DNA of 64,000 bases from Candidatus Hadarchaeales archaeon (GTDB lineage Archaea > Hadarchaeota > Hadarchaeia > Hadarchaeales > WYZ-LMO6), in NCBI GenBank assembly GCA_038736355.1, contig JAVYML010000003.1, positions 148,093 to 212,092 of the forward strand. Reading direction: 5' to 3'. Each line of letters starts with the position of its first letter. Position 1 is the stretch's first letter. Shown here piece by piece: positions 49,845 through 57,752 of the stretch. The notes under the pieces were generated by a model that did not search any database, was not told where the DNA came from, and saw only the letters and a list, made by a program, of their open reading frames with translations. The position numbers and the translations under genes are program-made.

Positions 49845-50445
49845 TCTTTCTTCCCTCCATGTATCTCATGATCTCTCCATACTCTTTCTCTGTAATCTTT
49901 TTGCAAGTATAAAGCTCTTGAAAGATTTCTCTTGCTGTCATCACGGAAAGAAGCTTTACTCCTTCCCTCTTCAGGAGTTCTTTGGCCCCTTGTTCTCTAT
50001 CCACAAGTACCGCCGCTGCTTCCACCCTTCCTCCCTCTCCCCTTACCACTTGTACGGCCCGTTTGAGACTTCCTCCAGTGGTAGCCACATCGTCCACAAG
50101 CAAAACCCTCTCCCCTTCCCTCAATTCACCTTCCAATAGACGCTCAGTTCCATGGGTTTTACTTTCCATACGGAGATAAAGGAAGGGTTTACCTAGTTCG
50201 TGGGCTACTAACACACCTAGGGGTATACCTGCTGTGGGGACACCGAGCACCCTCTCGAATTCCACTCTTTCTTCTCTCAAGAGGATCAGGTAAGCTCTCA
50301 CCACTTCTCGAAAAAGTTGGGGAAAGGAAGGAACCATGCGCAAATCTATGTAATAGGGACTGAAGCTGCCAGAGGTGAGCTTATAATGTCCCACCTTAAT
50401 GCATCCACAATCCATTAGGGCTTGGGCTAATGCTCTTTTATCCAT
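49837..50445 (-). CDS. pyrE: Orotate phosphoribosyltransferase
   Basis: This 202-residue protein has the PRPP loop VLLVDDVATTGGSLKRAV and the family N-terminal segment KVGHYKLTSGSFSPYYIDLR. It converts orotate and PRPP to OMP. Its ATG lies inside the end of pyrF (19-nt overlap). Confidence 0.96.
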   Translation of the reverse strand: MDKRALAQALMDCGCIKVGHYKLTSGSFSPYYIDLRMVPSFPQLFREVVRAYLILLREERVEFERVLGVPTAGIPLGVLVAHELGKPFLYLRMESKTHGTERLLEGELREGERVLLVDDVATTGGSLKRAVQVVRGEGGRVEAAAVLVDREQGAKELLKREGVKLLSVMTAREIFQELYTCKKITEKEYGEIMRYMEGRKNV

Positions 50446-51146
50446 ACTTTCATCTCTTTCTTTATCTCTTCTGCCTTTTCTCTGGGAGAGGAAGAAAGAA
50501 CAATGGATCTTCCTACTATTTCGAAATCAGCTCCAGCTTTGAGTGCGGAACCAAAGGGTGAACCTTGTGCCCCAACGCCTGGGGAGAGGATGAGGATTTC
50601 TGGATATCTTTTTCTAGCCTCTCCCAAGAGTTCTGGAAAAGTGGCCGGTAGAATGAAACCATCTACACCTGCTAGACGAGAAGCCTCCATTAATTCTAGG
50701 TAATGTTTGTTCAGATATTCCTCCGCACCCCTATGACTCATCGCACAAACGGCTAGTACTCCCTTTCTTTTTTCCCTTGCCAATCTCACCACTTCTTCCA
50801 AACCTTCTTTTACCCCCACGAAAGCATGGGCAATGAGGGCTTCAAATCCTAAATCGAAGACTTCTTCTGCCACCATCCTGTTGACATAGCCTATGTCTGC
50901 CATCTTCAAATCGCAAATAAAAGGACCTTCCACCTCCTGTAAAAGCTTCTCCAACCCCTTGGGACCGTAGATGAGGAGGGAGGGAAGACCAAGCTTCACC
51001 CCCGCTACCTCGTCCGAGAGTAAATGAAGAAGATCCGTGGCTTTTTCCAATTTTCGATATTCTCCGATGGGGTCAAAGGCTAAGATAATCCTTGAAGCCG
51101 TTTTTCGGGCTTTTTCCCACAGTTTGGAGGCAAAGTCTTTCAACAA
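50427..51146 (-). CDS. pyrF: Orotidine 5'-phosphate decarboxylase
   Basis: This 239-residue TIM barrel has the catalytic DxKxxD segment in FICDLKMADIGYVN, ILAFDPIGEYRKLE at the N terminus and LSPGVGAQGSPFGSALKAGA near the phosphate site. It decarboxylates OMP to UMP. The start is TTG (51146 or 51143). It is the first gene of the pyr operon; only 36 nt separate it from the amidase stop, so transcription could continue from the EF-1alpha-amidase genes or begin at an AT-rich stretch at 51164-51180. Confidence 0.94.
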   Translation of the reverse strand: MLKDFASKLWEKARKTASRIILAFDPIGEYRKLEKATDLLHLLSDEVAGVKLGLPSLLIYGPKGLEKLLQEVEGPFICDLKMADIGYVNRMVAEEVFDLGFEALIAHAFVGVKEGLEEVVRLAREKRKGVLAVCAMSHRGAEEYLNKHYLELMEASRLAGVDGFILPATFPELLGEARKRYPEILILSPGVGAQGSPFGSALKAGADFEIVGRSIVLSSSPREKAEEIKKEMKVWIKEH

Positions 51147-51182
51147 GCCTTACTCTTTTTCCCATGTTTCACAAAAACTTTT

Positions 51183-52613
51183 CTACTCCAATGGTGGTAA
51201 GCGATGGGTCCAAGGCCTCAGGTTTTCAAAAGCGAGACAGACTTTGAGGATAAGCTTTTCCGAAAAACGCTTACCAATCACCTGCATCCCTATCGGAAGT
51301 CCTTCCACCCATCCACATGGAACGGAAGCAGCGGGGTGTCCGGTGAGGTTGAAAGGATAGGTAAGAATCCATCCCAGGAGAGGATTTACTTCTTTGCCAT
51401 TTATCTCGGTAGGGCCAAGTTGGTTCACCGGAAAGGGAGGAACCGCCAAGGTGGGGGTGAGAAGGAAATCGAATTCTTTGAAGAGTTCTTGGATGCCAAG
51501 CCAGACTTTTCCCCTAGTCATCTCTGCGCGCTTGTACTCTACGGCCGAGATCCCCTTTCCCAATTCTGAAAGCGCTTGAACTTCTGGAGTCAGTTTTTCC
51601 TTCTCTTCCTTTGAAAGATCGCCAAGTATGGAACTAAAAGCCACTACCCAAAGTGTTTGGAAGGCCCCTTCTATTTCCTCTTTGTTGGGAAGGACGGGGT
51701 TCTTTTCTACCACCTCCATTCCAAGCTCTTCAAAAGACCAAGCAGCTTCCTCCACTACCTTTCTTACCCTTTCATCCACCTCAAAGTATCCCAAGTTGGG
51801 GCTGTAAGCAATCTTCAAGCCTTTTACTTCACCTTCGAGTTCTGTATAATCCTTTTCGGGAGAAGGAAGGCTAAAGGGATCCACGTCATGGTAGCCTACC
51901 ATGACCGAAAGGAGAAGGGCCGCATCCTTCACGCTCCTAGCGATAGGGCCATGGGTTATAAAAGGGGAAACATGACCGAAGGGTCCCGGACCTAACTCCA
52001 CCATGAGGTCCATGGGAATGAGCCCGGAGGTGGGCTTCAGACCGAAAACACCACAGGCGCTTGAAGGTATTCTAATGGAACCACCCCCATCACTTCCCTC
52101 CGCGAAGGGAGCCATTCCTGCAGCCACGGCAGCCGCTGATCCACCACTGGATCCTCCAGCCGTTCTTTCCAGATTCCAAGGATTGCGGGTAGCCCCAAAA
52201 AGGGCATTCACCGTATTTCCCATCCAGCCGAACTCCGGAGTATTGGTCTTTCCTAGGGGAATGGCTCCAGCTTTTTTCAACCTTTCTACTACCACGGCAT
52301 CTCTTGATGGAACAAAGTTCTCGAAAAGCCTGGATCCAAAGGTGGTCTTTACTCCATGCATGGGGGTGAGGTCCTTAATGGCTATAGGTATTCCGTGTAG
52401 AGGTCCTAACTTTTTTCCCTCCTTCAAGGCTCTTTCTGCTTCTTCTGCCTTCTTTCTAGCCTCTTTTTCCAAAACCAAACAGTAGGCATTTACTTTTGGG
52501 TTAAGTCTTCTTATCCTCTCCAAAAAGGTCTCCACCACTTCCACGGGAGAAAGAACTCCATCTCTGATTCTGGAAGAAAGTTCTGTAACGGGCAAAAAGC
52601 ATAGCTCCTTCAT
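51183..52613 (-). CDS. Amidase-signature family enzyme
   Basis: This 476-residue protein has the amidase Ser-cisSer-Lys elements: Lys in GIPIAIKDLTPMHG, the cis-Ser segment AGGSSGGSAAAVAAG and EGSDGGGSIRIPSSACG. It resembles GatA, but as a stand-alone gene without gatB/gatC it is more likely a general amidase; the substrate is unknown. Its ATG overlaps the EF-1alpha stop by 4 nt, an unusual tie to a translation factor. Confidence 0.87.
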   Translation of the reverse strand: MKELCFLPVTELSSRIRDGVLSPVEVVETFLERIRRLNPKVNAYCLVLEKEARKKAEEAERALKEGKKLGPLHGIPIAIKDLTPMHGVKTTFGSRLFENFVPSRDAVVVERLKKAGAIPLGKTNTPEFGWMGNTVNALFGATRNPWNLERTAGGSSGGSAAAVAAGMAPFAEGSDGGGSIRIPSSACGVFGLKPTSGLIPMDLMVELGPGPFGHVSPFITHGPIARSVKDAALLLSVMVGYHDVDPFSLPSPEKDYTELEGEVKGLKIAYSPNLGYFEVDERVRKVVEEAAWSFEELGMEVVEKNPVLPNKEEIEGAFQTLWVVAFSSILGDLSKEEKEKLTPEVQALSELGKGISAVEYKRAEMTRGKVWLGIQELFKEFDFLLTPTLAVPPFPVNQLGPTEINGKEVNPLLGWILTYPFNLTGHPAASVPCGWVEGLPIGMQVIGKRFSEKLILKVCLAFENLRPWTHRLPPLE

Positions 52614-53851
52614 TCTCTCTTAACCACCTCTACGCACACCCCAGCCCCTATGGTTTGTCCCCCGTGTCTCATCGCAAACCTTGAAAGATGGGGGATATCC
52701 ACCGCTCTTTCTATTACGAGGGGCTTGAGAGGTTCTACTTCTATTACTCCGACTTCTCCCTTCTTCAGTCCTTCTGGACTTTCCTCCAAAGTTTCCCCCG
52801 TTCTGGGATCCACCTTTTTAAGCACGGAAAGGATTTTGCCGGGAACACTGGCGGTATGGCAGTGAAAGGTGGGAACAAAACCTGGCTTTAGTTGGTGAGG
52901 GACATTGAGAACCACTACTTTGGCGGTGAACCTCTGGGCAACACTGGGCGGATGGTCTGGATGACCTACCACATCTCCTCTTTTTATCTCGTCTTTAGAA
53001 ACACCCCTTACGTTGAAACCTATGTTATCCCCGGGTAAGGCCCTTTCTACAGGCTGATGATGGACTTCTATGGATCTCACCTCTCCCTTCTTACCAGACG
53101 GTTCAAAAACAACGGTATCTCCCACTTTGAGGATCCCTGTTTCCACCTTCCCTATGGGCACAGTTCCCACTCCCGTTATGGAAAAAACGTTCTGGAGGGG
53201 GATGCGTAGGGGTTTGTCTATGGGTTTTTCCCCTTCCTGTAAAGAATCTAAGGCTTCGAGCAGGGTAGGTCCTTTGTACCAGGGCATCTTAGGGCTCGGT
53301 TTGATGATGTTTTCTCCAAGCCAGGCCGAAACGGGCACGTAATGAAAGGTAGAACTGGGGTATCCCAAGCTTTTCAGGAGAGAGGAGACTTCCTGTTTTA
53401 GCTTAAGATAAGTTTTCTCATCGAATCCCACCAAGTCCATCTTGTTTATGGCTACCACTAGCTGGTTTACTCCCAGCGTGAAGGCCAAGGCCGCATGTTC
53501 TTTGGTCTGGGGCATGATTCCATCGTCTGCCGCTACCACCAATACCGCAGCATCGGCCTGACTTGCTCCCGTGATCATGTTTTTCACAAAATCCCTATGT
53601 CCTGGGGCATCGATGATGGTTAGGATGGTATTGGGTGTCTCTATTTTCTGATAGGAGATTTCTATGGTTACCCCTCTTTCCCTTTCTTCCTTAAGTTTGT
53701 CCATGAGCCAAGCGAATTTGAAGCTTCCAGCTTCCGAGGGCAAATCCTTTTCCGATACTATCCCGAGGTCGAAAAGGGTTCTCCCCACCAGGGTGGATTT
53801 TCCGTGATCCACATGTCCCATGAAAAGCAGATTTATGTGTTTTTTAGACAG
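52610..53851 (-). CDS. tuf: Translation elongation factor EF-1alpha (aEF1A), apparent CTG start
   Basis: The 413-residue product counts from CTG 53851: MSKKHINLLFMGHVDHGKST, with P-loop GHVDHGKS, switch DAPGHRDFVKNMITG and NKMDLVGFD. The first in-frame ATG (53821) would remove the first beta strand, while an in-frame TAG lies upstream; no ATG, GTG or TTG lies between them. A GGAGG sits 7 nt before the CTG, and the N-terminal SKKHINL matches the family. EF-1alpha delivers aminoacyl-tRNA to the ribosome. It is followed by an amidase and preceded by an unknown membrane protein. Confidence 0.95.
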   Translation of the reverse strand: MSKKHINLLFMGHVDHGKSTLVGRTLFDLGIVSEKDLPSEAGSFKFAWLMDKLKEERERGVTIEISYQKIETPNTILTIIDAPGHRDFVKNMITGASQADAAVLVVAADDGIMPQTKEHAALAFTLGVNQLVVAINKMDLVGFDEKTYLKLKQEVSSLLKSLGYPSSTFHYVPVSAWLGENIIKPSPKMPWYKGPTLLEALDSLQEGEKPIDKPLRIPLQNVFSITGVGTVPIGKVETGILKVGDTVVFEPSGKKGEVRSIEVHHQPVERALPGDNIGFNVRGVSKDEIKRGDVVGHPDHPPSVAQRFTAKVVVLNVPHQLKPGFVPTFHCHTASVPGKILSVLKKVDPRTGETLEESPEGLKKGEVGVIEVEPLKPLVIERAVDIPHLSRFAMRHGGQTIGAGVCVEVVKRE

Positions 53852-53854
53852 AAC

Positions 53855-53863
53855 GGACCCTCC
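53855..53863 (-). promoter_or_regulatory. Shine-Dalgarno site supporting a CTG start for EF-1alpha
   Basis: The minus strand reads TTAGGAGGG, with GGAGG ending 7 nt before CTG 53851-53849. The spacing is ideal for CTG and too far (37 nt) from the ATG at 53821. Confidence 0.7.
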
Positions 53864-54564
53864 TAACTAGAAGGAGCCGTGCTTCCTCCTGTGGAGGAGA
53901 GGAGGAAAAGGCGTACATAACTTTCAGTGTTGGATTTGAGCTCCCTCAAATCCCTCACCATCCTATCCGTGGCCCTTCTCAAAGGAAGAAGATAGGCCTC
54001 GCCAACTCCCCGCTTGGCCAAAGAAATCCCTTCCAAGTCCCTGAGAATGGTTTCAGCCATGGTAGCCGCCCTTTCCACGGAGGATACCAGACTCATTAAG
54101 ATTTCTTGGGATGGCTTTTCTGAGAGGCTTACAATAACTCCCTTCAAAAAGTTTGAAAGTTCTTTGGCACGGGCTTCGAGCTTAAACTTAACCAAATCTT
54201 GAAGTTCTGGCTTAGCAAGTGCTATGGAAAGCCTAGAGCTGAGGAGATCGGCGTTGGAAACGATGGATCCCAAATCGGCTCTAAGTATCATCGTAGCCAA
54301 GGAAAGATCAGAAGGACCAAGCTTCTGGAGTTCCTTGGCCGGTTCCCCCGCGTCCACCCAAAGGGAGAAGTCTTCTATGGGCACTTCCAACGGTCGGTGG
54401 GGAGAGGAAGTAAGGTAAAGAGTTAAAACGGAAAGGGCTACAAGGCAAGCAGAAGCAGAAATAAAAATCATCCAAGGAGTTGTCCCTCCTATGTCAAGAC
54501 CCACCAAAAGAAGGGCTACAATAGAGGCCAAGAGGGAAAGGACGGGTAAAGGATGGATTCTCAT
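53863..54564 (-). CDS. Unknown membrane-anchored helical protein
   Basis: I do not recognise this 233-residue protein. It has two adjacent N-terminal membrane helices (about 8-25 and 31-52), then a soluble, mostly helical domain with repeated Leu/Ala heptads (SDLSLATMILRADLGSIVS, LVSSVERAATMAETILRDLE) and a Ser/Gly/Pro tail. ATG 54564 is preferred to TTG 54567. It ends a few nucleotides before the EF-1alpha ribosome-binding site, so the two are likely cotranscribed. Confidence 0.65.
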   Translation of the reverse strand: MRIHPLPVLSLLASIVALLLVGLDIGGTTPWMIFISASACLVALSVLTLYLTSSPHRPLEVPIEDFSLWVDAGEPAKELQKLGPSDLSLATMILRADLGSIVSNADLLSSRLSIALAKPELQDLVKFKLEARAKELSNFLKGVIVSLSEKPSQEILMSLVSSVERAATMAETILRDLEGISLAKRGVGEAYLLPLRRATDRMVRDLRELKSNTESYVRLFLLSSTGGSTAPSS

Positions 54565-54608
54565 CAAGGGAAATGGTTTTATCCACCAAAAAGCCTTTCG
54601 GAAAAGGC

Positions 54609-55376
54609 ATGGACGAGATTTTCCCCAACCACCCTAGGGCCGAATCCCTCCGGATAAGGAAAAGGCTTGCCGAGGGGATGAAGATGGGACTGGTGGTACC
54701 GGAAGGATTGGCAGCCCATGGGAGGGGCGAAGCCTTTGACTATTTGTTGGGAGAGAGGACTACAGAAGTGGCTAGGGAGGCCATCGAAGCCGCCTCTGCA
54801 GCCCTTCTCTTGGCTTCCTATCCCGTAATTTCCGTAAACGGTAATACTGCCTGTCTAGTTCCCGAGGCTATAGCAGAACTTTCGGAAATTACTGGGGCTA
54901 AGGTGGAAGTGAACTTATTTCATAGGATACCTGGACGTGAACTCCTCATAGCTGAATACCTGAGAAAACATGGATGCAAGGAAATTCTGGGAACGAGGGA
55001 AGAAGATGCTGTCAAAATTCCAGAGGTTCAGAGCGAGAGGAGAAGGGTAGACAAAAGGGGTATCTTCTCCGCCGATGTAGTCTTGGTACCTCTGGAAGAT
55101 GGTGACAGGACGGAAGCCCTTCGTGCTTTGGGAAAAATGGTGGTAGCCATAGACCTCAATCCCCTTTCGAGGACGGCTAGGGCAGCCCATATTACCGTGG
55201 TGGACAACGTGGTGCGTGCTCTTCCCTTACTGGTACAAGAATGCAAGAGGATGAAGGGAAAATCTAGAGAGGAACTCAAGAAAAAGGTGGAGGAATTCGA
55301 TAACCTCAAAAACCTCAGAGAGAGTTTGAGAATCATGTGTGAACGTCTCGACGAGCTAGGTAGGGGAGTTATTTAA
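54609..55376 (+). CDS. 4-phosphopantoate-beta-alanine ligase (archaeal phosphopantothenate synthetase)
   Basis: This protein of about 255 residues has family segments FPNHPRAESLRIRKRLAEG, GLAAHGRGEAFDYLLGERT, SVNGNTACLVPEAIAELSE, KVEVNLFHRIPGRE and AIDLNPLSRTARAAHITVVDN. It condenses 4-phosphopantoate with beta-alanine, an archaea-specific CoA step. ATG 54609 is chosen over ATG 54573 because the family begins near MDEIFPNHPR and a TTTTAT box lies about 30 nt upstream. It is followed 5 nt later by panB. Confidence 0.92.
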   Translation: MDEIFPNHPRAESLRIRKRLAEGMKMGLVVPEGLAAHGRGEAFDYLLGERTTEVAREAIEAASAALLLASYPVISVNGNTACLVPEAIAELSEITGAKVEVNLFHRIPGRELLIAEYLRKHGCKEILGTREEDAVKIPEVQSERRRVDKRGIFSADVVLVPLEDGDRTEALRALGKMVVAIDLNPLSRTARAAHITVVDNVVRALPLLVQECKRMKGKSREELKKKVEEFDNLKNLRESLRIMCERLDELGRGVI

Positions 55377-55381
55377 GCGGA

Positions 55382-56242
55382 GTGGGAAAAAGAAAAATAG
55401 TGGAGGGCAAAATAACCACCGTTACGCTTGCAGAAATGAAGGCCCGCGGAGAAAAAATTTGCATGCTTACCGCCTATGATTTTCCTACCGCGCGTCTGCT
55501 AGATGAAGCCGGCGTGGAAGTTATTTTGGTGGGGGACTCGGTAGGTAATGTCCTGTTGGGCTATCCCAGTACCCTTCCCGTTACTATGGAAGAAATGTTG
55601 CACCATACTAGGGCTGTGGCTAGGGGGGTGAAAAGGGCTCTGGTGGTGGGGGACATGCCTTTTCTTTCCTACCAACCAAGCAACTCTGAAGGGGTACTCA
55701 ACGCAGGAAAATTCATCAAGGCCGGGGCGGAGGCCGTGAAGGTGGAGGGCGGAACCTCCATGATGGAAAGGATTGAGGCTATGCTGGATGCCGGCATTCC
55801 GGTGATGGGACATCTAGGACTCACCCCCCAGTGGATTCACCAGTTCGGGGGATACAGGGTTAGAGCCAAAACGGCAGAGGCTGCCAAGCTCCTCCTAAGG
55901 GAAGCCAAGGAGCTGGAAAAGCTAGGAGTTTTCAGCCTAGTGTTGGAGGGGATACCTTGGCAAGTGGCTAAGCTGATCACGGAAAGGTTAAAAATACCCA
56001 CCATAGGTATAGGTGCCGGGCCCTATTGCGATGGACAAGTTCTGGTCCTCCACGATATGCTTGGAATATCGGAACGCGTCCCCAAGTTCGTGAAGAGGTA
56101 TGCGAGGTTGGGGGAGGAAATGAGGAGGGCCGTTCTAGAGTTCTGTAAGGAGGTGAAAGAGGGGAAGTTCCCAACCCTTGAGTTCAGCTATGAAATGCCC
56201 AAAGAGGAGGAGGAAAAGCTGGGAAAAGCGGAGGATTTTTAA
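55382..56242 (+). CDS. panB: 3-methyl-2-oxobutanoate hydroxymethyltransferase
   Basis: This 286-residue TIM barrel starts at GTG 55382. PanB motifs are MLTAYDFPTARLLDEAGV, VGDSVGNVLLGYPSTLPVT, VVGDMPFLSY, AVKVEGG, GHLGLTPQWIHQFGGYRVR and GIGAGPYCDGQVLVLHDMLG. It adds the hydroxymethyl group from methylene-tetrahydropterin to 2-oxoisovalerate, giving ketopantoate. Pairing with the phosphopantothenate ligase makes a CoA-synthesis unit. Confidence 0.96.
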   Translation: MGKRKIVEGKITTVTLAEMKARGEKICMLTAYDFPTARLLDEAGVEVILVGDSVGNVLLGYPSTLPVTMEEMLHHTRAVARGVKRALVVGDMPFLSYQPSNSEGVLNAGKFIKAGAEAVKVEGGTSMMERIEAMLDAGIPVMGHLGLTPQWIHQFGGYRVRAKTAEAAKLLLREAKELEKLGVFSLVLEGIPWQVAKLITERLKIPTIGIGAGPYCDGQVLVLHDMLGISERVPKFVKRYARLGEEMRRAVLEFCKEVKEGKFPTLEFSYEMPKEEEEKLGKAEDF

Positions 56243-56251
56243 GTTTATAAA
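56240..56251 (+). promoter_or_regulatory. TATA box for histone gene 1
   Basis: TAAGTTTATAAA overlaps the panB stop codon and lies about 47 nt before ATG 56293, giving a leader of roughly 20 nt. That leader contains the strong ribosome-binding site GGAGGTG at 56281-56287. Confidence 0.55.
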
Positions 56252-56292
56252 CTGGGTATTGTTGGTCAAAAAGGAAAAAAGGAGGTGAAGAA

Positions 56293-56499
56293 ATGGGAGA
56301 TGTTAAGACCAAGTTGCCTAAAGCCACCATTATAAGACTTTTCAAGGACGCTGGTGCTGAAAGGGTTTCGGCTGACGTGGCAGACGCTGTCAATAAAATC
56401 CTCTTGGAGATAGCGAAAGGTGCTGTGAAAGCAGCCAAAGCCGAAGGAAAGAAAACGGTGTCCGCTGATAACCTCAAGATGGTGGTAGTGGTAACCTGA
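56293..56499 (+). CDS. Archaeal histone (HMf family)
   Basis: The 68-residue histone fold is LPKATIIRLFKDAGAERVS, ADVADAVNKILLEIAKGAVK, then KKTVSADNLKMVVVV. It dimerises and wraps DNA. A strong GGAGGTG precedes the ATG, in contrast to the second histone gene, which appears leaderless. It stands alone between panB and the convergent translin gene. Confidence 0.97.
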   Translation: MGDVKTKLPKATIIRLFKDAGAERVSADVADAVNKILLEIAKGAVKAAKAEGKKTVSADNLKMVVVVT

Positions 56500-56541
56500 A
56501 GGAGAAAAACTCATCCTAATTTTAAAATTGAATTTTTGCTT

Positions 56542-57138
56542 TCATCCGTGTTTAGAGAGGATAAGCTCCCCCCTAGTCCTTTCTATGAGACCTCTTACCA
56601 CATCTTGTTTTCTCTTCATCCCTGGGAGAACTGCATCTGGATAGTCGAATTCCACTAAAAATTCGTAAACCCTTTCCATGAGGGAAAAAAGCTCTTCGGC
56701 GGGTTTGAGTTCTCCTCTCCTTAGGAGATCCAGAACCGCTCTCCTGAGTTCACCCACCGCGTCCGCCAGTCCCAGAAGATAGGGCTCGTATGGAATTCCC
56801 ACCTCTTCCGGTTCGGGTAACCTCCTCTCCTCCAAAAGGGTCCTTGTCAGGAAGGCCTCTCCATATTCTTGCTGTGCGGACTTAATTACTCCGGAAGCCT
56901 CGAGAGTAGGATTTCCCCGACAAAGGGAAAGCATTTCTCCAAGAAGCTTTTTGGCCTCTTCCAGCAATTCTTTAGCCTTTTCTCCTTCTTCTCTATGAAG
57001 GGCGAAAATGGATCTGGCAGAAAGTCTCACCACCTCCCTTGAGAGCTTCGAGAGCCTTTCCCTAAGCTCCATTTCCCTATCGAGATGATCTCTCAGTCTT
57101 TCCAACAACTCCTTTTCCTTCGATGTTGGAAAGGACAT
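56542..57138 (-). CDS. Translin-family protein
   Basis: This protein of about 198 residues is entirely helical. The diagnostic C-terminal segment RKQDVVRGLIERTRGEL and the central YGEAFLTRTLLEERRLPEPE with YLLGLADAVGELRRAVLDLL match translin/TRAX. Translin-type proteins bind single-stranded nucleic acid; TRAX-like members are RNases (the archaeal one acts alone). The ATG at 57138 forms an ATGA overlap with the upstream membrane winged-helix gene. Confidence 0.85.
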   Translation of the reverse strand: MSFPTSKEKELLERLRDHLDREMELRERLSKLSREVVRLSARSIFALHREEGEKAKELLEEAKKLLGEMLSLCRGNPTLEASGVIKSAQQEYGEAFLTRTLLEERRLPEPEEVGIPYEPYLLGLADAVGELRRAVLDLLRRGELKPAEELFSLMERVYEFLVEFDYPDAVLPGMKRKQDVVRGLIERTRGELILSKHG

Positions 57139-57560
57139 CAAGAAAATTCTTTGGTTGGGCGTAAAAGGTTAGTCTTGTGGTGTCTTATCTTTAATATCAT
57201 CCCCTTCTTTTCCAAATTATTCACCAGGGCACTAAGCTTGGCTTTGGAGAAATCCATTCTCCTACGGAGATCGTCCTGCCTTATTTCCTTGCATCTCAGG
57301 ATTTCTTCGAACACCTTTCTTTCATCATCTGTAAGGCTCATCATGGCGACCTTCATGGTTCTTTCCCTAGCATACTTCCTGAAAAGGAAAGCGAGCACCG
57401 TAGATATAGATCCTGCAACCGTCACCATGATGAGCACGGCTAGAAAGAGGGAAGAGAATTCAAAGTATCTGGTCGGGGAAAGAAGGACGAGCAGGACGGC
57501 CAATGTGAGTTGTAAGATGAGGGTTAGAAGGATGAGACCAAACATCTCTTTCAGCGTCAT
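57138..57560 (-). CDS. Membrane-anchored winged-helix (MarR-like) protein
   Basis: In this 140-residue protein, two membrane helices (about 6-28 and 37-59) are followed by a winged helix (about 75-135: LTDDERKVFEEILRCKEIRQ, DLRRRMDFSKAKLSALVNNL, EKKGMILKIRHHKTNLL). Archaeal families of this layout are thought to sense membrane or external signals; the target is unknown. The 192-nt region 57561-57752 upstream is A/T-rich and holds a long A/T inverted repeat but no gene. Confidence 0.78.
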   Translation of the reverse strand: MTLKEMFGLILLTLILQLTLAVLLVLLSPTRYFEFSSLFLAVLIMVTVAGSISTVLAFLFRKYARERTMKVAMMSLTDDERKVFEEILRCKEIRQDDLRRRMDFSKAKLSALVNNLEKKGMILKIRHHKTNLLRPTKEFS

Positions 57561-57651
57561 TCAAAAAAAGAAGAAAACTGGTCTTAAAAAATTATTCGTC
57601 AAAAGAAAAAAATTTTGAACGATTAGGAGCTCAAAAAAAAGCCTTTTTTTT

Positions 57652-57684
57652 AAAGAAAAAGAAAAATTTTTCCCTTTTTCTTTT
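57652..57684. repeat. A/T-rich inverted repeat in the spacer between two divergent genes
   Basis: AAAGAAAAAG and CTTTTTCTTT face each other around a 12-nt spacer; poly-A and poly-T runs on both sides extend partial pairing. It is low-complexity, so it could be a promoter A-tract, a bending element or a U-rich terminator. Confidence 0.35.
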
Positions 57685-57752
57685 TCAGTTGAACCGTTTT
57701 GGGAGAATTTTCAAATATTACTTTTGGGTGAAGAAAAATTGGAGGTGATAAA

